Of a stretch of 64,000 nucleotides of DNA, positions 25,182 through 37,748 are shown piece by piece. The stretch is from Cannabis sativa. Lineage: Eukaryota > Streptophyta > Magnoliopsida > Rosales > Cannabaceae. A model generated the notes under the pieces. It had not been told where the DNA came from and did no database searches. It saw nothing but the letters and a program-made list of their open reading frames with translations. Every line of letters starts with the position of its first letter. Within the stretch, counting starts at the first letter, position 1. The stretch covers positions 63,260,600 through 63,324,599 of the forward strand of contig NC_083602.1 of assembly GCF_029168945.1 (NCBI RefSeq), written 5' to 3'. Made by a program: the position numbers and the translations under genes.

Positions 25182-25871
25182 GCAAGCAGCTGGTTTAATA
25201 AGTTTACTCATCATTCAATCACTTTTTGGGAACAGTTGTCTAAGGACTTCAAAAAATAGTTCCAGACCGCAAGGGATAGGCAACCCAAAGCATCCTCACT
25301 CATCAACATAAAGCAACAGCCGGGCGAGACGCTTAAGGCCTACTTAAGTCGTTTTAGCACAGTTGTTGCGAGGGTGAGGAACCTAGATGATAGTACTCAG
25401 CTTACTGCTCTTCAGGCAGGGATCACGAATGATCTCTCTACCGCTGGAGGCGAGCTATTGGATAATCTATAGAGTCGCCCAGTAAAAAAACATTACTGAG
25501 TTCAATGAAAGGGCTCAAGTATTTGTTCGAAAAAGAAGAAGCCAGAAAGGAGATGAAGTTGTTGCAGACTGGCTCGGGAAATAAACCTAGCAATGTCTCA
25601 ACAAGTACCGTCTCGACCAAGGCTGATAATCCAGGAGCCTCTAGTTCAAAGAGGAAGGATAACTTTAAGGAGTCATCCAAGGACAAGAAAAAGCAAAAGA
25701 AGCACGATAAGTACGTGCCGATTTACACCATTTACACCGAGCTTAATGAAACTCGGGAAAACATCTATCTCGCGCATGAGCACAGGGTGGCATTTCGTAA
25801 ACCTGAGCCCATAAGGCACGCGAGACATGAGAGAGACGCAACCAAATTTTGCAAGTACCACAAAGACATTG
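25182..25871 (+). pseudogene. Tat gag capsid core and truncated zinc knuckle
   Basis: Clear Retrotrans_gag-type capsid core: WFNKFTHHSITFWEQLSKDF, ASSLINIKQQPGETLKAYLS, RFSTVVARVRNLDDSTQLTA and LQAGITNDL (25190-25440). A Lys/Ser-rich linker follows, then the start of the zinc knuckle, [10 protein letters not shown] (about 25840-25870). There the sequence jumps into the middle of a copia LTR, so the rest of the knuckle is lost. TAG codons at about 25258 and 25469 stand where Gln is expected. Confidence 0.85.
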
Positions 25872-26762
25872 TGCTAATCATAGATACAGAATCTATAGCT
25901 TCTATATGGACATAGAAGTGAAATGATGATTTTCTTCGAGCTTGGCTTTATAGAGATAAATGGAAGAGCTCTTATTTTAGTAATTATATTAGTTTACTAA
26001 AATATCATTTATAGGAAGCTAAGTATTTTAAGGATAAAATACATTGAAGGTTGAAACGGTAAATTTGTCCCTACTTGAAGTAAATCATCTATAGAGGATC
26101 TTTGATTATTAGAATTAGAACGATGGTTAAAATTTCATAACGTATCTATATCGTAGAACATATAGAGCATCCTATATAATTGAGAGATTAATTCCAAATC
26201 TATAGTGGTGCATAGAGGAATTAATAAGTTAGGGAAATTACTTGGTAAATTCTAGATCGACTTATTGGAAGCTCGGTTATATAGGCCCATGGTCCCCACA
26301 CTAGTTGAGATAATACTGCTTGTAAGACTCAATTAATTAATTTTAATTAATCAATTATAATTCTAAATTAGACTATGTTTTATTTATGAATTTTTACTAA
26401 GCTAGGGCTTAATTGTGAAGAAAAGAAGTTTTAACGTTTATTTATTAATTAAGAGACTTTACTAAGTCTTATTAATAAATAAATTAAATGAAAATTTTAT
26501 TTGATAATTAATTTTAATTATTAAATAAATAGTTTTTGACATTTAAGTGGTTAAATTGGAAAATATGGCATTTGTAAAATAATAGGATAAATAATTGACT
26601 AAAATGGCAAAATTGTAATTGGTGGGCCCACATCCTAATGGTCGGCCAAATAAGCTCAATCTAGCCATTTATTTATCATTTTTTTAATATCATACAATTC
26701 AAACTTAAATCTAGAAGGATCTCTATAAATAGATGCAAGTTAAGCCTTCAGTGAAATTTTAG

Positions 26763-26854
<92 letters not shown>

Positions 26855-27165
26855 AAACTTTTGTCCCTTATAGTGATTGAGTACATGCCTACACATAGCA
26901 AGTCTAGTACTCAATCATAGTGTGTAAGACTATGAAGAATCCAACACCTGAAGGAGAACTGGGCTCAGATCTCGATAATACTCTGTGACCAAAAGGAACA
27001 AGGATTAGATATCTTAGTGGAATGAGTCATTTAATTCTGCTACAACCAATGTAAGGTTTCTTGAACTTTATGTGTTTAAATTCCATTGTTTTAGAAATTC
27101 ATGTGTAGGATGTTAAACAACATACATGCTAGTAAATCTAGATCCTGGTAAAATAATCCCCAACA
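25872..27165 (+). mobile_element. Copia LTR, 5'-truncated
   Basis: Matches the LTR family from the 'gctaatcatagat' block to its end, '...ccccaaca' at 27165. About 580 bp of the LTR start is missing, and it joins Tat gag directly with no duplication, so this is a deletion junction. A long (CT)n run lies inside. Confidence 0.85.
26764..26851. repeat. (CT)n microsatellite, about 88 bp
   Basis: Nearly pure CT dinucleotide run inside the copia LTR, where sister copies have only short CT tracts (for example 14733-14765). Expansion therefore happened in this copy. Confidence 0.95.
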
Positions 27166-28440
27166 GAATCATGTTGTTTTTTGTTACTAATGTTGTAGTA
27201 TAAATTTCGAATTTTCATTGTTGGTCTAACTTAGTTTGTTGTTTTAATGGGACAAATCCCAAGGAATTGTCATCAGACAAACATAATAGTGTTAGATCTC
27301 GACAGATAAATATTTGTAAATGCGACATCTAGTTGTACATCCAAAGATGACAACTTAGACTAGTGTTTACAATATGAAACAATGAAGAAATTTATAAAAT
27401 AAGAATAAAATTTGACTCTCTTCTAAATGGGACATCGTTGGATTCTTATTTTAATGGAAATTATCCTTTAATTTTTTCTCTTAGCTTTTTCATTAAGAAA
27501 TTGCTTCGATAGTATGTCATTGGACAAAAGAATTATAAATCATTTGCTTATGATGTCATCCTATTTTCTTCTATGAAATTGAATGGCGCAAATGAATTTA
27601 TTCTAGACATTCTATCTCGAAATGATACAAAAATCCTCAATCTTAGAAATCTCCTACTTGTATATGCTCACTTAAGGCAACCTAAACTTAGAGTTAGATA
27701 AGTAGTGGTGGTCTAAGCTAGAATAATTACTCCAAAATATTTGGTGTAAATTTAAGTCTTTGACTTTAAATTTTTGATTCCAAATAGAAATTTTATTTCA
27801 GTTTCCAAAGTACATTGAACATTACAATACAACTTTCACAAGTTGTTAATATTTATTTTTTGTCAATGGATCCAAACTGTATGTTTATGTATAGAATATG
27901 AGTTGTTTTGTATTCTATGACCAGAACACACTTGGACTATTCTAAGAACTCTTTGTTGTAACTACACCTAAGTCATCAAAAGACCATAACTATAATATAT
28001 ATATCTATGGCATTTGCATCTTGTTCATAGTGGTTTTGATAAGATCATCCTCTGCAAAGAGAAAACATGTCAATATCCACTTAAAAGTAAGATCATCTAT
28101 ATTCGAATATGGATGTACATTCACGGGTGGATATGAGCTATCATTAAATTCTTAAGATGATCACTCTAGGCTTCACCTTATGCAAATAAATTTGAAATGT
28201 TTGAGAATTTTATGAATTTCTAATAATATTGAAAAATATTAAGGTAAGTGGTTAAAGATCTTACGAACTGATCGAGGTGGAGAAATATTTGGTTATGCAG
28301 TTCAAAGATTATTAAGTTAAACTTTGAATTGTATTCAAACTTACCTCCCCAAAAATTTGGACTGCATATTGATGAAAGTATAAGTTCTATGATTAGTGAC
28401 TAGTAGCTACCTGAGTCCTTCTAGGAGAAAACCCTAATAA
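27166..28440 (+). pseudogene. Copia pol remnant, heavily decayed
   Basis: Little is readable, but near 28150-28330 one frame gives DDHSRLHLMQIN followed by KWLKILRTDRGGEIFG. These correspond to the copia integrase core (DDYSR... and LRSDRGGEY in relatives). The rest, about 27170-28100, has no continuous frame. It belongs to the copia element whose LTR ends at 27165, with leader, gag and most of pol deleted or mutated. Confidence 0.6.
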
Positions 28441-29687
28441 TTTTATATTTTTATTGAATTTTTAATTATTTATTAAGATATGAGTTTATAAATATAAATA
28501 AGTTTGATTTTTTTCTTCATAAAATCTTAGTTTACTTAAATTATTTATTAGATTCTCTATAATTTTGATTTGATTTTTTAAGATACATGTTGATAAGTAA
28601 AATAAAATTTAAAAATATTTTTTTATCAAATTTCTTAATTAATTTTATTATTTTTTTGAATTAATAGAATATTATAATTGCTTTAGAAAAAATAGAATAT
28701 TATAATTTTTAATTTTTTATAAATAAAAGGGGAAAAATTTTGTGTTGGTCAAAGTTCAGGGGTAAAAATACTAATTTTTAATGGTAAAAGAAACAAAATT
28801 AACAGAATGGGCGAAATCAGGTAGTGCCGAAAGTTCAAGGACAAAAATACTAATTATTTAAAAAATTATGCTATCATTTAATTTAAAATACATCCAATAT
28901 TAAAATATCTGATCTTATTATTAAATAATTTATAAATGTAATGAAATGAATAAAATTTTAAAATCTAACCATAATTCAAAATATAAAATTGGTAATTTTT
29001 AAGTTTAAACTTAAAATATCAATAAATTAATAATAATCTATTAAATAATAAAAAAATTATTAATTTAAAAGTTTGATATTTAGGTTTAAATATTGTAAAT
29101 TATATTTTATGTAGATATTTAGTGATTTGAAATTGAAAAATCTGAAATTGGCGAAAAAATCACCAAAATAGGGATTTTTGGGTGAAAATCACGTAGTTGC
29201 CCACGAAGAGGCTACTAGCAGGGTTAAACGCGCGCGCAGGGAAGGATCAGCAGGTTCCTTGACCAAGGATTCTCAGCGAGTGTAGGGTCCTGGGCGTGCA
29301 AGGTCGTGTCTGAAGGTGGCGTGACCAAGGAATTCAGACAAAAAATGTTTGAAGCACGCGCATGAGCCTCGTCTTGTCCAAGGGTCCTAGTGTGATGGTG
29401 CACCACCCTCAACACCAAACACACCCGAATTTCAAACCTCGATATCTCCTTAAATTTTTATTGAAACTAAGTTCCGTAAAAACCAAAATTGTTTAATTTT
29501 TCAAAAGTAATCTAAATAAATTATTTTTAGAACGAAAAATAAAATTATTTTAATGGAAAAAATTCGTAATTCACATACATTTATCAATTCACATATAAAC
29601 CAACACGAACATATCAAAATCAACAAAATCATCATTTTAAATCCATATTTCATGAAAATAAATCATTACCATGGCTCTGAGGCCAGT
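28441..29687 (-). mobile_element. AT-rich DNA and reversed copia leader
   Basis: 28441-29100 is AT-rich with nothing recognisable. 29445-29687 is the copia leader read on minus, ending in the primer site 'actggcctcagagccatgg' beside the LTR at 29688, and matches 7982-8220. The GC-richer 29170-29440 is probably further 5' region of that element. I see no intact gene; the 66-residue minus frame at 29224-29424 is not supported. Confidence 0.6.
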
Positions 29688-31549
29688 TGTTAGAACTTAT
29701 GTTACCAAGATGTAGATTTACTAACATGTATGTTTGATTAACACCCTAAATATGAATTCTCTAAAACAATAAAATAAACACATAAGAGTTTAGAAAACCT
29801 TACATTGATGGCAACAAATTAATATGACTCCTTCCGCTCAGATCTTTAATCCTTGTTCCTTTCTATTGCAGAGTAATAACTAGATTTACGCTTGGATCTC
29901 CTTCTCTCTTTCGGTTTGGTTAACCATCGTCTTCCGCACTATGATTGAGTACTTGACTTGCTATGTGTGGGCATGATACTCTATCACTAAAGGCTTGAAG
30001 ATTGATTAAGAATAGCAAGAGGAGTTCAAAATCACTATGAATGAGTCTCTCATCTACTAGTTGTCTAACAGAGTTAAAAAACTAAGTTTAGTTTGGTTGA
30101 AATTGGTTTGGATGAGAATGAGAGCATCATATTTCTTTTATAGTATTCCAAGTAGGGTTTAGGATTTAATTATATGGATTAAAAAAAGAATAAAATAATA
30201 GGTAAAAATCTCTTCTAGTGGCCGACCACTTAATGTGGGCCTCACTAGTTAAAATTTTACCACTTTATTTCAACTATTTATCTTTCTTTTAATAATGCCA
30301 TATTTTTTTAATTTCAATCCTATAAATATCAAAAATATTTATTTAATAATTATAATTAATTATCAAATAAAATGTCATTTATTTTATTTATTAATTAGAC
30401 TTAATAAAGTCTCTTATTTAACAAATAAACTCCAAAACTTCTTTTCTTCACAATTAAGTCCCTACTTATTAAAAATTCATAAATAAGACATAGCCTAATT
30501 TTAGAATTATAATTGATTAATTAAAATCAATTAATTGAGTCTGCAAGCAATACCATCTCAACTAGTGTGAGGACCATGAGCCTATATACTCAAGCTTCCA
30601 ATAAGTAGAGCTAGAATTTACCAAGTAAATTCTCTAATAACTTATTAATTCCTCTTTGCGCCACTATAGATTCGGAATTGCACTATTAATTATATAGAAC
30701 ACTCTATATGTACCAAGATATAGATACACTATGAATAATCCATCGTTCTAATCTAAATAGTCAAAGATCCTCTATATATGATCTACATTGAATAGGGACA
30801 AAATTACCATTCTACCCTTAATGTATTTTATCCTTGAAACACTTAGCTACTTATAATGATATTTTAGTAAACTAATCTAATTACTAAAATGAGATCCCAA
30901 TCATTTATCACTATTAAGCCAAGCTCGAAAGAAATAATCGTTTCACTTCTAATACTTATGGAAGCTATAGATTTCATATATATGATTAGCGCTCTCACTC
31001 AATTATACTATCATGTTCTGTTCGCCCGAACCATTGGTTAGCTTTCACGAACAACTCTAAGAACATTAATAATACAATTGAGATCAAACCTAACCATCTC
31101 AGGATTAAGATCTATTAACCTAAGATCAACCAGTGATATTGACTTAGAAAGATATAAAGGTAAGTTTATGATATTTTATCTAAGTTCAATATCGATCCAA
31201 TCCAATGTATACTCCCTACATCTGATACTAGCATACTTTGTCAATGCGCTAGAAATGACATAACACTTCTCTAAGGTGTAAGTATACTTTATCACTGATT
31301 ATCATGTCAGTCTAAATCCAGTGTACTGACAAATCATGGGACTTAAACTTTGAAACATATAATAATGATTATCTTCTACTGTGTTGACAACACTATAATC
31401 ATGAATAACTGTATGTTCTGGACTTAATAATTTATATATTAAACATATAATCATGTGAACCATGCAACATAAAATAATTTATGATCTTTTATCAATTAGT
31501 AAATCTAATTATATTGAAATAGGTTTTATTTAAGACACAAAACCCAACA
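29688..31549 (-). mobile_element. Copia LTR, complete, minus orientation
   Basis: A 1,862-bp copy of the same LTR, reversed: it begins TGTTGGG at 31549 and ends CTAACA at 29688. The primer site lies beside its inner end, so it is the 5' LTR of a minus-strand copia element whose body is mostly gone. It abuts the Tat protease remnant at 31550. Confidence 0.88.
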
Positions 31550-32061
31550 ATTAGACAGGGAAAACTAAGACCTTGTATGGTAAATTTATGTGGCTTCACT
31601 GGCGACAGTGTCGTGAGCTTAGGCATAATCGAGCTTCCCTTGACTACGGGGGAGACACCGTTGTCTGCAACACAAATGCAAGAGTTTTTGGTTATCGACA
31701 TCCCCTCTGTATATAACGTGTTGATGGGTCACCCAACATTAATTGGACTGGGGGGCAGTGAGCTCGATAAAGAATTTGTCCTTAAGATTTCCTACGAACT
31801 TTGGAGTGGGAACAGTTAGAGAAGACCAGTTATTGGCTCGAGAGTGTTATAGATTGGAACTTAAAAATAGAAGAGCCAGTCATCAACTGATGGTAATTCT
31901 GACTGAAGAAATTGAGAAGGAAACAAAATATTTGGATCCTGGGATCCAAGATAATAACAACCAACTCAAGCCAATTGAAGAGTTGGAAGAGGTGTTTTTA
32001 GATCTGAACAATCCCATAAAGTGTGTTCATATTGGGAAAAATTTGGGGGAAGAACTAAAAT
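31550..32061 (+). pseudogene. Tat aspartic protease remnant
   Basis: C-terminal protease and linker: [39 protein letters not shown], then after a frame change near 31745 [19 protein letters not shown] and a charged linker to RT. Order and wording match Tat/Ogre-type gypsy elements. The active-site Asp motif should lie upstream and was lost with the gag-protease junction. It ends at a TAA (32059-32061) where Gln is expected. Confidence 0.8.
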
Positions 32062-33259
32062 AACCACTAATCACTTTTCTGAAGGCAAACCAAGATCAGT
32101 TCGCTTGGAGCCACTCAGACATGGTTAGAATAAACTCGAATGTGATTCGTCATCACCTGAATATCGACCCAATTCTCTAGCAAAATGTCAGAAGCAACGA
32201 CCATTGGATCACGAGACAAAATGCGCACTCAAAAAAGAGGTTTACAAATTGTTAACTAATGACTTCATACGAGAAGCCTTCTATCCCTTGTGAATCTCTA
32301 ATCCAATCCTCATACCAAAACTAAATGGCACATGTAGAACTTGTATAAATTTCTTAAATTTGAATAAGACATGTCCTAAAGATAACTTTCCACTACCAAG
32401 GATTGACCAATTGGTAGATGCAATACCGGTGCACGAATGGATGACTTTCATGGATGCGTATTCTGGATATAACTAGATTAAAATGCAAATCCTAGACTAG
32501 GAGCATACAAGCTTTGTGACAAATATGGGGCTCTACTGTTACGAAGTCATGCCATCGAATTAAAAAATTCTAGAGCAACATACCAACGTCTCGTAAATGG
32601 TATGTTTGAAAACCAGATTGGACGAAACATGGAGGTCTATATTGACAACATGTTAGTGAAGTCACTAGAAAGCGAGAACCATACGGAGGACCTTGCAGGG
32701 TGTTTTTATATACTTAGAAAGTATGATATGAAGTTTAACCCTAAAAAAATGTTCTTTTGGGGTTTCCTCGGTGAAATTTTTAAGTTTCATTGTGAATGCA
32801 AGAGGAATTGAAGCTAATGCAGAGAAAATAAAAGCTTTAATCGAGATGCCTTCACCTACAAAGCCAAAAGAAGTTCAGGATTTAACAGGAAGAATGGCAG
32901 CACTCAATAAATTCATCTCAAAGTCAACTGATAAGTGTCTCCCATTTTTCAATATTTTACGAGGTAATAAGATATTTGAGTGGAATGAAGAGTACGAGGA
33001 AGCATTTAAAGGAATAAAGAAGCATCTTTCCACACCTCCATTTTTGGCTAAACCAGTAGCTGGTGAAACACTATACCTTTATCTTGTTGTCTCAGAACAT
33101 GCCATCAGTGCAACATTAGTGCGAGAAGAGGGTAAAAACCAACGATCAATTTACTATGTTAGTCAAAGATTACTAGAGGCAGAATCGAGATACCCACCTC
33201 TAAAAAAACTTGCACTATGCCTGATTCATGCATCTCGCAAATTGTGGCCATATTTTTAA
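32062..33259 (+). pseudogene. Tat reverse transcriptase and RNase H
   Basis: RT fingers and palm: CINFLNLNKTCPKDNFPLPR and FMDAYSGYN; the catalytic box reads YIDN where relatives have YIDD (about 32640-32652), so the active site is lost. Then come DMKFNPKKMFF, RGIEANAEKIKALIEMPSPT, LTGRMAALNKFISKSTDKC and an RNase H core (VVSEHAISATLVREEG; YYVSQRLLEAESRYPPL). Frameshifts near 32570 and 32790, plus stops such as TGA near 32292 (Trp expected) and TAA at 33257-33259 (Gln expected). Wording fits the Tat lineage. Confidence 0.88.
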
Positions 33260-33870
33260 GCGCATCATATCAAGGTCTTAACGAATCAACCATTGTGACA
33301 AGTACTATCAAAACCTGATGCTTCAGGAAGATTAATAAAATGTTCAATTGAATTAGGAAAATTTGAAGAAACTTACTACCCGAGGACTTCAATCAAAGGG
33401 TAGGCTTTGGCTGACTTTTTGATAGAATGAGTAAACTCAGGAGAAGACTTTGGAATAGAAAGTGAGGCAGAAACATGGAAACTGTTTGTTGATGGGGCTT
33501 CAAATGAGAATGGCTTGGGAACATGAGTAATAATGATGTTTCCAAAAAAATTCAAGTTCCACTACGAGCTTAGGTTTCAATTTGAAACTTCAAATAATGA
33601 GGCAGAGTACGAGGCCTTGTTAGCAAGATTAAGAATAGTCGAGGCACTAAAAGTCAAAAGTATTACGTGCTTTAGTGACTCGCATCTAATAGTGAATTAA
33701 GTCTTAGGAGAATACCAAGCGAAAGGCTTGAAAATGGCCAAATACTTAGAGAAAGTTTAGAAGAACTTGAAGAAGTTTGATTTTTTTAAAATAAAATAAA
33801 TTCTAAGAGAACAAAACTCTAATCCAGATGCCCTAGCAAAACTGGCATCTCAATTTAATCTCAATAAGTT
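33260..33870 (+). pseudogene. Tat second (archaeal-type) RNase H
   Basis: The Tat/Ogre lineage is known for a second RNase H domain after the usual one. Here the frame continuing from RT gives KLFVDGASNENGLG (first acidic residue), SNNEAEYEALLARLRIVEAL, TCFSDSHLIVN and GEYQAKGLKMAKYLEKV, then EQNSNPDALAKLASQ. It remains in one frame, broken only by stops at 33296-33298, 33401-33403, 33698-33700, 33758-33760 and a few others. Confidence 0.85.
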
Positions 33871-34105
33871 AAACTTGGTACCAGTGGAGGTATTAGACGA
33901 GCCAAGCATATGTGAAGAGGAAGATGTCGACATGATAGATACTTCACCAACATGGATGACACTAATCACCAAGTATCTGTTAAGTGGAGAACTTCTTACA
34001 GATAAAACCGAGGCATGCCAACTCTTATATTCAATTCCTCGCTACACAATAGTCAAAGGGAAATTATACATAAGAGGTTATTCTATGCCTTTATTACGAT
34101 GTCTG
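33871..34105 (+). pseudogene. Tat integrase, N-terminal part
   Basis: Open linker from 33875 leading into the zinc-binding region (TEACQLLYSIPRYTIVKGKL ... PLLRC). It is cut at 34105 by a solo LTR. The same frame resumes at 35976. Confidence 0.8.
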
Positions 34106-35975
34106 TGTTGGGTTTTGTGCCCTAAGTAAAACCTATTTCAATATAATCAGACTTACTAATTAATAAAGATCAGAAATCACATTTTATGTTGCATGGTTCA
34201 CATGATTTATTTCATGTTTATTTTTAATGTATAAATTCTATTAAGTCTAGAACATATGCATTTGTTCATGATTATAGTGTTGTCAGCATAGTGGAATATA
34301 ATCATGATTATATGTTCAAAAGTTTAATTCCCCGATTTGTCAGTTCACTGGATTTAGACTGGCATGATAATCAGCGATAGATATACTTACACCTTGGATA
34401 AGTGTTATGTCTTTTCCAGGGCATTGACAAAGTTTACCAGTATCAGATGTATGGAGTATACATTGGAAGGGACCGATATTGAACTTGGATTAGATATGAT
34501 AAATTTACCGTAATATTTATTCAATTTAATATCACCTAGTTGATCCTAGATCAAATGATCTTAATCCTGACATGGTTAGGTTCGATCTCAAGAGTGTTAT
34601 TCATGTTCTTTGATTTGTTAGTTAAGCCTACTTTTTGGTCAGGGTGATACGTACATTTTGGGAACATGATAGTGCAATTGAGTGGGAGCGCTAATCATAG
34701 ATATGGAATCTATAGCTTCTATAGGTATTTAGAAGTGAAAAGATGATTTCCTTCGAGCTTGCTAAATAGAGATAAATGATAGAATGCTCATTTTAGTGAC
34801 TATATTAGTTCACTATAATATCATTTATAGGTGGCCAAGTGTTTTAAGGATAAAATACATTGAAAGGGTGTAACAGTAATTTTATCCCTATGCAATGTAG
34901 ATCATCTATAGTGGATCATTGATTATTGGGATTATAACAATCGATAATTAATAGCGTATCTATATCATGGAACATATAGAGCGTTCTATGTAACTGAGAG
35001 TGCAATTCCAAGTTCTATGGTGGATGCAACGAGGAATTAATAAGTTAGTGGATTTACTTGGTAAATTCTAGGTCTACTTATTGGAAGCTCGGTTATATAG
35101 GCCCATGGTCCCCATACTAGTTGAGACCATACTGCTTGTAAGACTCAATTAATTGATTTTAGTTAATCAATTATAATTCTAAAATTAGACTATGTCTAGT
35201 TTATGAATTTTTCACTAAGCAAGGGCTTAAATGTGAAGAAAAGAGATCCTAGGTCTTATTTATTAATTAAGAGACTTTATTAAGTCTAATTAATAAATAT
35301 ATTAAATGAAAATTTTATTTGATAGTTATTTTAATTATTAAATAAATAGTTTTGGCATTTAAGTGGTTAGAATTGGAAAAATAGCATTTTTCAGAAAATA
35401 AGGAAAGATTGTGATAAAATGGAAAAATTTCAAGTGGGGCCCAAACATCCTATGGCCGACCATTAGGGAAAGGAATTTCCATTTAATTTCTTCATTATTT
35501 AATGCGTAAAAAAATCCTAACCTAAACCTAGGTGGTTACCTATAAATAGATAGTGATGACTCACACCAAAAGATGATAAAAAATTCACCTCCAGTCAAAT
35601 TTTCCTGAGCCTTCTTTTCTATTAATTTCGAACCACATTCTCTTCTTCTTCTCTTCATATTTTCATACCTTGAGTGATAGAGTAAGTGCCCACACACATC
35701 AAGTTGGTCCTCAATCATAGTGTGTAAGACTATGAAGAATCCAATCAACAAGAAGGAGAGAAAGAGATCCAGGTTCAGATCTTGGTGATACTCTGCTACA
35801 GAAAGGATACGAGGGTTAGAGATCTGAGCGGAAGGAGTCATTATATTCCGCTGCAATCAATGTAAAGTTTCTGATAACTTTTATGTGTTTATTTCATTGT
35901 TTTAGAAATTCATATTAGGATGTTAATGAAACATACTTGTTAGTAAATCTAGATCCTGGTAAAATAATTCCAACA
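34106..35975 (+). mobile_element. Solo copia LTR, 1,870 bp
   Basis: Complete TGTTGGG...CCAACA LTR flanked by gtctg (34101-34105) and gtgtg (35976-35980), a target duplication with one change. It sits inside the integrase zinc-binding domain of the Tat element, whose frame is in register across the insertion. The 106-residue minus frame at 35536-35856 is chance. Confidence 0.92.
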
Positions 35976-37005
35976 GTGTGTTACTAGCGGAAGCTAATGA
36001 AATAATCAGAGAAATTCATGAAGGTTTCTGTGGAGATCATGTAGATTGGCAAACCTTGTCCAATAAGATAATCCGTCAAGGATACTACTAGCCAAGTATC
36101 AATAAGGACACACACAAATTTGTCAAGAAATGTGACAAATGGCAAAGGTTCTCACATATACCTTGAGTACCACCCACCGAGTTAAGAATGATGACCTCGC
36201 CATACCCATTTGTAATTTGGGGAATTGACCTTGTTGGGGCTTTACCCACAGGGCGAGGTGGTACAAAGTATGTTGTTGTGGTAGTCAAATTCTTCACAAA
36301 ATGGATAGAAGCCAAACCTCTAGTTTCCATCACATGCAAGAAGGTTCTTGATTTTGTCATTAAGAACATCATATTTAGGTTTGGCATTGTAATTAAGATA
36401 GTATATGATAATGGAACTCAGTTTGATGGTGAATTATTTACTGAGTTCTATGAAAGAAATAAAATAATTGAGAGCTTCTCGTCAGCAGCGAGTCCTCAAG
36501 CAAATTGGCAAGTAGAAGCTATTAATAAAACTTTGAAGGATACTATTAAGAAGAAGTTAGACGCCGCTAAAGGAAGATGGGTTCACGAGCATCCACAAGT
36601 GCTCTGGCCCACAGAACCACAGAGAAAACCGCAATGGGACACACTCTATTTTCATTGAAATTTGTCTCGAAAGCAATGTTACCTGTAGAGGTGAACATTG
36701 TAACCCACAGGCGTGAATTCTACAATCAGGAACAAAACCAAGAACTTTTAAATATGTAATTGGATCTACTTGATGAAAAATACAATGAGTCACAAATAAC
36801 CAATACTGCTTATCAACACCGTATCACGAAGTACTTTAACAAAAGAGTTCAAAAAAGGCTATTTGAATTAGGAGATTTGGTCTTAAGATGCGTATTTACA
36901 AACACGCGAGATCTAGCAGCTGGGGTGTTCAACCCGAACTGAGAAGGACCGTACATCATTGAAGTTGTAGTTGGAACAATGGTTTATAAATTAGCTTCAC
37001 TGGAA
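35976..37005 (+). pseudogene. Tat integrase, core and C-terminus
   Basis: Zinc-binding His residues (EIHEGFCGDH), then the catalytic core. First Asp in GIDLVGALPTGRGGTKY (about 36220), second in YDNGTQFDGELF (about 36410), Glu in QVEAINKTLK (about 36515): a complete D,D,E set. After a frame change near 36570 the C-terminal part follows (AMLPVEVN; LDLLDEKYNESQI; RVQKRLFELGDLVLR). TAG near 36090 and TGA at 36940-36942 stand where Trp is expected. Confidence 0.88.
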
Positions 37006-37748
37006 TAAGGAGCATCTACGGCCTTATTACCAGTAGTTTATTATTTAAATATTGTACTAATCTTTGTCATAATCGTTCATTATTCTGAATAAAAGTTGAT
37101 TTTTTCAAGTAATTATAAAATCTCAATTTCTTGAAAATTACTTGGGGGCATATATGTGTATAATAACTAGATTCTACCTAAAAATATATAGGAAAATGCT
37201 GAAAACCTAAAATTTAATTTTTTTCACAAAAAAAAGGATAATTAATTAAAAATTGTCTTAGGACAGTACAAAATCAAGAATTAAAAAACCTTTTCTTCAA
37301 GTGGAAATTAAATTAGCAGTTGTAAGTGAGATTCTTTCTCATGAAACAACAAGAACCTATATGCGATCTGAGTAAATAACGGCTCGCATGATTATATCAT
37401 GTATTATAAACAAGACACAAATGTGTCTTGAAAAATAATACGCAAGCTAAAGTATGATTAAAGGATTAACTATTCATACAAGTAATCAAAAAGTATTAAA
37501 ATAGTTCTTAAAAGAACTATTCAAAATAATTGAAGCTTACTCTAAACATAACAGATTACAAATTGCTCGCAAAAAACATAACTCGAAAAATGCAGGATAA
37601 AAGGTATAAAAGTATATATATATATATATAAATTAGCATTGTTGGCCATCCAACAAAGTAAAAGTTTTACAAAAAAATACCACAAGGGGCAAACTATTGT
37701 CTCGGCATAAAGGCTATTGCTTGAAAATAAAAATAAAGATGACTAAGT
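37006..37748. other. Tat 3' non-coding region
   Basis: AT-rich spacer between the end of pol and the antisense gene, including a short (TA)n run near 37610-37630. No coding region seen. Confidence 0.6.
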
